Of a stretch of 64,000 nt of DNA, positions 54,214 through 64,000 are shown piece by piece. The notes under the pieces were generated by a model. It made no database searches and was not told the DNA's origin. It worked only from the letters and a program-made list of their open reading frames with translations. The stretch is from Desulfovibrio aminophilus DSM 12254 (GTDB taxonomy: Bacteria; Desulfobacterota; Desulfovibrionia; Desulfovibrionales; Desulfovibrionaceae). The stretch spans positions 254,220 to 318,219 of the forward strand of contig NZ_KE383876.1 in assembly GCF_000422565.1 (NCBI RefSeq). The letters run 5' to 3'. How positions within the stretch are numbered: position 1 is the stretch's first letter; each line of letters starts with the position of its first letter. The translations under genes and the position numbers were made by a program.

Positions 54214-54297
54214 ACATTCCTCCAATATGAAGACCGGAACCCGCCCATGCGGGGAGGGCCGCCGGTCCGTTCAACCGCGACCGCCCCGAGGATGGTC

Positions 54298-57874
<3,577 letters not shown>

Positions 57875-57998
57875 GTTCTTTCTCCTTGGTTGCCGTGGAA
57901 GGGGGCGTCTCTTTGTTCGTCTTTGTACGAACACCTTGTTTTTCTTTCAAAAAAAAGGAACATCCCGCTGTTCGGGAAACGTTCCCTGACGTTCCTCG

Positions 57999-59300
57999 TC
58001 AGGCCGTCGAACCCTGTTCGCCGGCCAACAGACATTTTCTCTTCAGGTCTTTTAACACCTTTTTCAGAGACTGATCATCTTGTTGAATTTGATTTATTTT
58101 TTTGACCGAATACAGGACCGTGCTGTGGTCCTTTCCACCGAAGGCCCGACCCAGGGCCGGGAAGGATAATCCGAGCAGGTCGCGGCAGAGGAACATGGCC
58201 ATCTGCCGGGCCAGGGCGATGTTCTGGTTGCGCCGCGACCCCAGGATGTCCTTTGGGTTCACTCCCTGGTGCTCGGCCACGATGGCGATGACGGTCCGGG
58301 GTGAAAGAGCCTCGGCCGTCTTCTCCTCGGTGTTGTTCAGGATCTGTTCGAAGTCCCGTTCGTCCAGCTCCTTGCGCACCAGCTCGCGATAGGCCGTGAG
58401 CTTGAGCAGGATGCCCTGGAGATAGCGGAAGTCGTGGAAGCGCTGGGCCAGGGTCAGCATCTGCTCCCTGGAGAGCATGAGCTTCTTGGTTCGGCAGCGC
58501 TCCTGCACGTAGTTCACGCGGACCTCGAGGTCCGGCTGCTTGAGGGTCACGATGAGGCCCCATTCCAGGCGCGAGCGGAGCATGGGGTCGAGATAGTCGC
58601 AGGAGGCGATGGTCACGGGCGAGGTGAAGACCATCTGTTTGCGGTTGTCGTAGAAGTGGTTGAAGACGGAAATCATTTCCTGTTGGAGATCCAGGGAGTT
58701 GCGGATCAGGTGCAGGTCGTCGACGAAGAGGAAGTCATGGTCCGTCAAGCGAGCACGGGCCGCGATTCGGTCCCCCTCATAGCTGGTCTGAATGTCCTGC
58801 ATGGAGGTCAGCAGGATGCGCGCCGGGTCGTGGCGCTTGCTGATTTCGTTGGCGATGGCCCGAAGCAGGTGGCTTTTGCCCGAACCCCCGGCGCCGCAGA
58901 CCACGAAGGGGTTGAACAGGGTTCCGGCCTGCTTGGCCACTTCCCGGGCCGAGGCCAGGGGGAAGTAGTTCTTCTTGTTGACCATGAAGGTCTCGAAGGT
59001 GAACTGGGAGTCGAAGGGGAAATCCACGGCCCGGGATTCGGATTTGGCGGCCGGAGCTGGTCCGTTGGAGCGGCTTTCCCGGTAGCGCACCGAGCAGCCG
59101 TCGCCCAGGAAGGTGGACAGGAGCGCCTCGAAGCGGTCGCGGATGCCCTCCTCGAACCAGCGCGCGAAGTAGGCGTGGGGAAAGCCCACCTCCAGGCATC
59201 GGCCGTCCTCGGCCATGGCCAGGGAAAGGGGGTCGAACCAGCGCCGAAGTTCCTGTTCGGAACAGGTCTGGATGAGGTGTTGGCGAAGGACTTGTTTCAC
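57999..59300 (-). CDS. dnaA: Chromosomal replication initiator DnaA
   Basis: A 433-residue DnaA. The AAA+ Walker A is VVCGAGGSGKSHLLRAI near residue 135; Walker B is DFLFVDDLH, and the arginine-finger box is DPMLRSRLEWGLIV. The DNA-binding domain IV has FGGKDHSTVLYSVKKI, which should contact DnaA boxes. The linker domain II is short (about 78-95), making the protein compact. It starts with MKQVLRQHLIQTCSEQELRRWF. It leads dnaA-dnaN-gyrB-gyrA, a typical origin-adjacent layout, yet no DnaA boxes were found around it. Confidence 0.95.
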   Translation of the reverse strand: MKQVLRQHLIQTCSEQELRRWFDPLSLAMAEDGRCLEVGFPHAYFARWFEEGIRDRFEALLSTFLGDGCSVRYRESRSNGPAPAAKSESRAVDFPFDSQFTFETFMVNKKNYFPLASAREVAKQAGTLFNPFVVCGAGGSGKSHLLRAIANEISKRHDPARILLTSMQDIQTSYEGDRIAARARLTDHDFLFVDDLHLIRNSLDLQQEMISVFNHFYDNRKQMVFTSPVTIASCDYLDPMLRSRLEWGLIVTLKQPDLEVRVNYVQERCRTKKLMLSREQMLTLAQRFHDFRYLQGILLKLTAYRELVRKELDERDFEQILNNTEEKTAEALSPRTVIAIVAEHQGVNPKDILGSRRNQNIALARQMAMFLCRDLLGLSFPALGRAFGGKDHSTVLYSVKKINQIQQDDQSLKKVLKDLKRKCLLAGEQGSTA

Positions 59301-59538
59301 GTTTGGCGACCGTTTCCCGAACCGGCGCTGACAAAAGAAAATAAAAGGAGTTTTTCGAACGGGTCAGGGGCGTTTTGAGGACCCTCGAAAGACTTCCGGA
59401 TTTGTATCCCAAAACCGGTGCGAAGCCAAGGCCGGTTGCGGGTCCGGCGGCCGAATAATTATTGCCTTCGCAGATGTTTTGGTCCAATCTGAAGGGCCCG
59501 GAATGACCCGGAAGCAAACCGCCTCTCGGAGCGAAGGT

Positions 59539-60708
59539 ATGTCCAGTCCCAAGGTGAACAAGACGATCCAGGAGATCAACGAGCGCATCCGCAAGGGCAA
59601 GGCCGTGGTGCTCAACGCCGGCGAAATGACCGCGCTGGTGAAGAAGATCGGCAAGACCAAGGCGGCCAGGGAAGTGGACGTGGTCACCACGGGCACCTTC
59701 TCGCCCATGTGCTCCTCCGGGCTCATGTTCAACATTGGGCAGGAGCCGCCGGTGATGAAGACCTCCAAGGTCTGGATCAACAACGTGCCCTGCCACGCCG
59801 GAGTGGCCGCCGTTGACGGCTACCTTGGGGCCACCGAGCCCGCCGAGGACGATCCGCTGAACAAGGTCTACCCCGGCCGCTTCATCTACGGCGGCGGCCA
59901 CGTCATCGAGGATCTGGCCCGGGGCAAGGCCGTGCATCTGCGGGCCGAGGCCTACGGCACGGACTGCTATCCCCGGCGCAAGCTGGACAAGGACGTGACC
60001 CTGGCGGACCTGCCCTTCGCCCAACTCCTCAATCCGCGCAACTGCTACCAGAACTACAACGTGGCCGTGAACCTCACGAGCCGTACGATCCACACCTACA
60101 TGGGTCCGCTCAAGCCCAACAGCCACAACGCAAACTACGCCACGGGCGGGCAGCTCTCGCCGCTGTTCAACGACCCCTTCCTGCGGACCATCGGCCTGGG
60201 CACCAAGATATTCCTGGGCGGCGGCACGGGCTGGGTTCTGGGCGCGGGCACCCAGCACAACCCCAAGCCCCCGCGCAACGAGCGGGGCATCCCCCTGACC
60301 GCCGCGGGCACGCTCATGCTGCGGGGCGACCTGAAGCAGATGCGCGCCCGCTATCTGCGCGGCGTCTCCATCGTGGGCTACGGCTGCTCCCTGGCCGTCG
60401 GCGTGGGCATCCCCATCCCGGTCCTGGACGAGGACATGGCCTGGTTCACCGGCGTCTCCGACGCCGACATCCAGATGCCGATCAAGGATTACGGTTACGA
60501 CTACCCCAACGGGCTGCCCCGCATCCTGGGCCACGTGACCTACGAGGAGCTCAAGTCCGGCGAGATCATGGTCAACGGCAAGAAGACCCAGGCCGTGCCC
60601 CTGACCAGCCTGTCCATGTGTCTGGAGGTGGCCGACGAGTTGAAGAAGTGGATCGAGGCGGGCAAGTTCCTGCTCACCGAGGTCCAGGAGACCATCCCCA
60701 GCTTCTGA
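59539..60708 (+). CDS. Homocysteine biosynthesis protein (DUF39)
   Basis: A 389-residue DUF39 protein. In methanogens and sulfate reducers, DUF39 proteins take part in homocysteine formation by sulfuration of aspartate semialdehyde, usually with a NIL/ferredoxin partner. Conserved regions include GTFSPMCSSGLMFNIGQEPP, INNVPCHAGVAAVDGYLG, and VSIVGYGCSLAVGVGIPIPV, each with a Cys that could be catalytic. The ATG at 59539 is chosen (MSSPKVNKTI); two upstream ATGs at 59479 and 59503 are possible. It sits divergently from dnaA. Homocysteine made here could feed MetE at 1306-3570. Confidence 0.88.
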   Translation: MSSPKVNKTIQEINERIRKGKAVVLNAGEMTALVKKIGKTKAAREVDVVTTGTFSPMCSSGLMFNIGQEPPVMKTSKVWINNVPCHAGVAAVDGYLGATEPAEDDPLNKVYPGRFIYGGGHVIEDLARGKAVHLRAEAYGTDCYPRRKLDKDVTLADLPFAQLLNPRNCYQNYNVAVNLTSRTIHTYMGPLKPNSHNANYATGGQLSPLFNDPFLRTIGLGTKIFLGGGTGWVLGAGTQHNPKPPRNERGIPLTAAGTLMLRGDLKQMRARYLRGVSIVGYGCSLAVGVGIPIPVLDEDMAWFTGVSDADIQMPIKDYGYDYPNGLPRILGHVTYEELKSGEIMVNGKKTQAVPLTSLSMCLEVADELKKWIEAGKFLLTEVQETIPSF

Positions 60709-60735
60709 TTCCGATCCTGTTTTGATGCTCTCGGC

Positions 60736-60770
60736 GGCCCGCACGGATTCGTTCCGTGCGGGCCGTCTTC
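60736..60770 (+). terminator. Intrinsic terminator after the DUF39 gene
   Basis: GGCCCGCACGGA and TCCGTGCGGGCC form a perfect 12-bp stem around TTCGT, followed by GTCTTCTT. Confidence 0.85.
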
Positions 60771-60845
60771 TTGCTCCGCTTGCCTTGGCGGCGGGCCGGC
60801 TGCTAAAAACGGAGGATAAACGGGACAGCCCAAGGGAGAAGCTCC

Positions 60846-61958
60846 ATGACCACGAGCACCGTGCATTTCTGGAATCTGCGGGCCAGCCTGAAATCCGGCA
60901 ACGAGGCCAGGCTGACGAAACTCGTCAAGGCCGCTGGCAAGGATCTGGGGCTGGCCCCGGGCGACCTCACGGCCGTGAAGATCCACTTCGGCGAGCAGGG
61001 TGTCACCGGCTTCGTCCGGCCCCTGCTGCTCAAGCCCCTCATCTCCTGGCTCGTCGGCCAGGGGGCCAAGCCCTTCCTCACCGACGCCAGCACTCTCTAT
61101 GTGGGCCGCCGGGGCGAGGCCGTGTCGCACCACCTCGTGGCCGCCGAACACGGTTTCGACCCCCTGGTCTTGGGTGCGCCGGTGATCATCGCCGACGGCG
61201 TCAAGGGCCAGCACCAGGAGGCCGTGCGCATCCGGGGCAGGCACGTGAAGAAGGCCTTCATCGCCGGGGACATCGCGGCGGCCGACGCGCTCGTCTCGGT
61301 GAACCACGTCAAGGGCCACGAGATGGCCGGGTTCGGCGGGGCGCTCAAGAACCTGGGCATGGGCTGCGCCTCCAAGCAGGGCAAGATGCACCAGCACATC
61401 ACCACCGGCCCGGTCCTGGACCCGGAAAAGTGCGTGGGCTGCGGCTCCTGCGCCCTGGTCTGCGCGGCCGGGGCCCTGGTCCTGGGCGAGGCGGGCAAGG
61501 CCGTGCTGGACATGGAGAAGTGCGTGGGCTGCGGCATGTGCTTCACGGCCTGCAAGACCGGCGCTCTGGCCATCGACTGGAAGACCGACATCCAGGCCTT
61601 CCTGGAGCGCATGATGGAGTACGCCAAGGCCGTGCTGGCCACCAAGCGCGGGCCCTGCCTGCACCTGAACTTCGTGCTTTCCGTGGTCCCGGACTGCGAC
61701 TGCATGGGCTTCACCGACGCGGCCATCTGCCCGGACATCGGCGTGCTGGCCTCCACCGACCCGGTGGCCGTGGACCAGGCCAGCGTGGACTTGGTCAACG
61801 CGGCCCAGCCCCTTTGGCCCAGCCGCCTGCCCAAGGGCCTCAAGCCCGGAGACGACAAGTTCCTGGCCGTGCATCCGCACGTGCCCGAGGACATGGGCCT
61901 AGCCTACGCCGAAAAGATCGGCCTGGGCAGCCGGAAGTACAAGCTCACGCAGATCTAG
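60846..61958 (+). CDS. DUF362 iron-sulfur protein (two 4Fe-4S clusters)
   Basis: A 370-residue protein with a DUF362 domain (about 40-180: VKIHFGEQGVTGFVRP, SVNHVKGHEMAGFGGALKNLGMG) followed by two ferredoxin-like 4Fe-4S motifs (about 195-235), CVGCGSCALVC and CVGCGMCFTACKTGAL. It likely handles electron transfer; the exact reaction is unknown. The ATG at 60846 has AAGGGAGAAGCTCC upstream. It is 138 bases after the DUF39 gene with a terminator in between, so probably a separate transcript, although a metabolic link is possible. Confidence 0.88.
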   Translation: MTTSTVHFWNLRASLKSGNEARLTKLVKAAGKDLGLAPGDLTAVKIHFGEQGVTGFVRPLLLKPLISWLVGQGAKPFLTDASTLYVGRRGEAVSHHLVAAEHGFDPLVLGAPVIIADGVKGQHQEAVRIRGRHVKKAFIAGDIAAADALVSVNHVKGHEMAGFGGALKNLGMGCASKQGKMHQHITTGPVLDPEKCVGCGSCALVCAAGALVLGEAGKAVLDMEKCVGCGMCFTACKTGALAIDWKTDIQAFLERMMEYAKAVLATKRGPCLHLNFVLSVVPDCDCMGFTDAAICPDIGVLASTDPVAVDQASVDLVNAAQPLWPSRLPKGLKPGDDKFLAVHPHVPEDMGLAYAEKIGLGSRKYKLTQI

Positions 61959-61988
61959 CGGAGCCGTTGGAATCAGCGTCGGCCGTGG

Positions 61989-63170
61989 CTAGGTGAAGAA
62001 GTAGCGCGAGAGGTCGACGTGGTAGTCGGCCGGGTTGAGGCATTCGGTGATGCGCAGCGGTTCGGCCGCGCCGCGCTGATCGGCCAGATCCACCACGCGG
62101 ATGGGCGTCACGCGCATGTTCCTGTCCATGATGACCTTGATCTTGGGGCGCAAGAGATAGGCCGGGTTGTCGTCGCAGATGATCCCGAAGGAGCCGTCGG
62201 ACAGGCGCACGAAGCTGCCCACCGGGTAGACGCCCATGCACTTGATGAAGTGCTCCACGGAGTTGGGATAGAAGTCCGAAAGCCGCCACTGGTACATCAT
62301 GCCCAGGGCCCGGGTCGGGGCCAGGGCGTCCTTGTAGACCCGCTTGCTGGTCAGGGCGTCGTAGACGTCCACCACCGAGACGATGCGCGAGAACTTGCCG
62401 ATGTCCGGTCCCTTGAGTCCCTGGGGGTAGCCCCGCCCGTCGTAGCGTTCGTGGTGCTGGAGGATGGCCTTGAGGATTTCCGGATGCAGGCCCTTCTGCC
62501 CGACCATGATCCGGTAACCCTCCAGGGAATGCCCCTGCATCACCTTGAATTCCTTGTCCGAAAGCTGGCCCGGTTTGTTCAGGATATCTTCAGGAATCTT
62601 GGCCTTGCCCACGTCGTGGAAGAGCCCGGCCACGCCAAGCATCCGCAGGGCCTTCTTGGACAGGCGCAGATGGCGGCCCAGGATCACGGCCAGGACGCTC
62701 ACGTTGATGCAGTGGGTGTAGGTGTATTCGTCGAAGCGGCGCAGCTTGCAGAGGGTGGCCCCGGCGCGTTCGTTGCGGAACACGCTGTCGATGACGCCGT
62801 CGACCATGGGCAGGGAGTCGCGGTAATCCACGTTTTTGCCCTTGCGGACGTCGTCCATGAAGGTCTTGGCGTAGCTCAGGGCCTCGTTGTAGACCTTCTC
62901 CACCACCACGATCTCGTCGGCCAGGGGCACGCGCGGGGGCGGCCCCTCGTCGGGCGCCTCGGCCGCGGCGCGGACCGCCGCCCGAATGTCGAGATTGATG
63001 GCGTCGTCGATGAAGACTTCCGCGACGTGGGCCGGAATGTACTGCGTGACGCTTTTTTCGGAGAGAATCGGCTTTTCTATGGAAATGAACGGATTGGTGT
63101 ACGTACCCTCGCCGTACTTGACCACGTACATGCCGGTCTTGAGATCCTTGACCTTGACCTTTCGGATCAT
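61989..63170 (-). CDS. HD-GYP domain protein (probable c-di-GMP phosphodiesterase)
   Basis: A 393-residue protein. The N-terminal DUF3391-like domain (about 1-80: VKVKDLKTGMYVVKYGEGTY) is followed by an HD-GYP domain (about 145-320) with FHDVGKAKIPEDIL, HHERYDGRGYPQGLKG and VVDVYDALTSKRVY. The metal-binding His/Asp and GYP residues are intact, so hydrolysis of cyclic di-GMP is plausible. The C-terminal PilZ-like or similar region is not recognised. The stop is near the DUF362 stop, so these are convergent. GGCGGA precedes the ATG. Confidence 0.92.
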   Translation of the reverse strand: MIRKVKVKDLKTGMYVVKYGEGTYTNPFISIEKPILSEKSVTQYIPAHVAEVFIDDAINLDIRAAVRAAAEAPDEGPPPRVPLADEIVVVEKVYNEALSYAKTFMDDVRKGKNVDYRDSLPMVDGVIDSVFRNERAGATLCKLRRFDEYTYTHCINVSVLAVILGRHLRLSKKALRMLGVAGLFHDVGKAKIPEDILNKPGQLSDKEFKVMQGHSLEGYRIMVGQKGLHPEILKAILQHHERYDGRGYPQGLKGPDIGKFSRIVSVVDVYDALTSKRVYKDALAPTRALGMMYQWRLSDFYPNSVEHFIKCMGVYPVGSFVRLSDGSFGIICDDNPAYLLRPKIKVIMDRNMRVTPIRVVDLADQRGAAEPLRITECLNPADYHVDLSRYFFT

Positions 63171-63221
63171 TCCGCCCGCCAGATTCCCGGAAAGGGTTGA
63201 TGTCCTTTGTCCTATTTTCTT

Positions 63222-63920
63222 CTAGCGACTTTCTTTCCCCAGGGCAATTCCGTTCCCGAGTCCGTCCAACAGTCCCAGTTGCGTGAGCAGCAGCGCACAG
63301 TTCTCGGCCACGAAGTCCGGCGCGGCCAGGGAGAGCTCCTCCAGGCCCACTCGGCCGCTGGCCACGGCCCCGGCGAGCATGCCCGCGCGGCGGGCCGTCT
63401 CCACGTCCAGGGGGTGGTCGCCGACGAGCAGGGTCCGGCCGGGTTCCACGCCGAGCCGCTCCAGGGCCAGGAGCGCGTGCGCCGGGTCCGGCTTGACCCG
63501 GGGGGCGTCCTCGCGGGCCAGGAAGACTCCGCAACTCTTCTCCACGTCCGGGAAGACCTTCTTCACCGCCGCCGTGCAGTTGCGGGTGATGATGCCCGTG
63601 GCCAGGCCCCGGGCCGCCAGCCCGGACAGCACCGGCCGGGCGAAGCCGAAGAGCTTCCCCCTGGCCGCAGCGTCCAGCTCCATGGCCGTGATCGTGAGCA
63701 GCCCCCGGGTCCGGAGCTGCTTGCCCAGATCCTCGTCAAAGGCTTCGACTTCCTCCACCAGCTCTTCCAGCCACTCCAGCACCGGCAGGCCGCCGGATTC
63801 CGGCCGTTCGCCCAGGAAGGCCTCGGCCAGGGCCGCGATGGCGGTTCGCATCCGGTTGAAGTCGATGACCAGCTCGGCAAGCGTGCCGTCGAAATCGAAG
63901 ATGACCGCGTCGATGGGCAT
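63222..63920 (-). CDS. HAD family hydrolase (phosphoglycolate phosphatase-like)
   Basis: A 232-residue haloacid-dehalogenase phosphatase. Motif I is VIFDFDGTLAE with the nucleophile Asp9 and Asp11; motif II contains IITRNCTAA; Lys and the acidic pair appear in RVKPDP and LLVGDHPLDVETARRAG. A helical cap domain spans about 15-90. The substrate is unknown. The ATG at 63920 has GGAGGTCTTC upstream; the frame remains open beyond it but lacks another good start. Copy 4 of the dispersed hairpin repeat begins immediately upstream. Confidence 0.9.
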   Translation of the reverse strand: MPIDAVIFDFDGTLAELVIDFNRMRTAIAALAEAFLGERPESGGLPVLEWLEELVEEVEAFDEDLGKQLRTRGLLTITAMELDAAARGKLFGFARPVLSGLAARGLATGIITRNCTAAVKKVFPDVEKSCGVFLAREDAPRVKPDPAHALLALERLGVEPGRTLLVGDHPLDVETARRAGMLAGAVASGRVGLEELSLAAPDFVAENCALLLTQLGLLDGLGNGIALGKESR

Positions 63921-63928
63921 GAAGACCT

Positions 63929-63980
63929 CCGGGGAAACCCCTTTCTGAAGAAAGGGGTTTCCCCGGACCCCTTCCCCAAA
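63929..63980. repeat. Dispersed hairpin repeat, copy 4 (upstream of the HAD gene)
   Basis: GGGGAAACCCCTTT and AAAGGGGTTTCCCC form a perfect 14-bp stem closed by a CTGAAG-type loop, followed by GGACCCCTTCC as in copy 1. The ribosome site of the HAD gene abuts the left arm. The element lies next to the right window end. Confidence 0.8.
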
Positions 63981-64000
63981 GACTTTCAACGGCGCGGCTT

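Overview
This 64 kb window is GC-rich chromosomal DNA, densely packed with genes. It most likely comes from a sulfate-reducing deltaproteobacterium of the Desulfovibrio group (Desulfovibrionales). The main pointers are a regulator built from a dead tyrosine recombinase plus two TOBE domains (TunR family) beside a TSUP transporter, a DUF39 homocysteine-biosynthesis protein, paired XRE-cupin/acyl-CoA synthetase genes, and a motA-motB-motB2-fliLNOPQ cluster. I see no phage, insertion sequence, CRISPR array, rRNA or tRNA gene. The taxonomic call is inference from gene content.

Layout. 0-3.7 kb: aroE, then metE behind a cobalamin riboswitch with its own terminator. 3.7-8.3 kb: an AhpD-like protein and a TetR regulator sharing an operator motif, then tunR facing a TSUP transporter across an intergenic region with repeated sites, then a MerR-like gene. 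8.3-15.4 kb: a minus-strand translation block (hisS-aspS, then def-fmt-DUF116-rsmB). 15.7-24.9 kb: small redox and detoxification genes, a 2-Cys peroxiredoxin with a Fur/PerR-like box, an M16C peptidase, a TylF-like methyltransferase, an amidotransferase and two envelope or TPR proteins. 25-29.6 kb: two tandem regulator/acyl-CoA ligase pairs. 29.7-33.1 kb: a LysM lytic transglycosylase, rlmB and a YggS protein. 33.1-38 kb: flagellar stator and export genes. 38-46.2 kb: M48 peptidase, era, DUF2238, a repeat-containing TPR protein, topA and an Nramp transporter. 46.3-51.8 kb: a PflX-like radical SAM protein, glnA with a sigma-54 promoter, an MFS/AraC pair and a TPR lipoprotein. 51.8-59.3 kb: the replication cluster dnaA-dnaN-gyrB-gyrA. 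59.5-64 kb: DUF39, a DUF362 ferredoxin protein, an HD-GYP protein and a HAD phosphatase.

How the parts fit. DUF39 would supply homocysteine, and riboswitch-controlled MetE would methylate it when cobalamin is scarce. AspRS carries the residues of the non-discriminating type, so asparaginyl-tRNA is probably made by amidation elsewhere in the genome. glnA is of the non-adenylylated GSI-alpha type but has a sigma-54 promoter. The stator locus encodes two MotB-like proteins, both keeping the ion-channel aspartate. A family of GC-rich hairpins sharing a CGGACCCC-type tail recurs next to gene ends.

The most interesting items are the TunR/TSUP locus with its repeated sites, the duplicated XRE-cupin/acyl-CoA ligase cassette with upstream direct repeats, the AspRS signature, the glnA combination, and the dnaA region without visible DnaA boxes. 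None of these is a clearly undescribed system. Most are good examples of known families with untested details.
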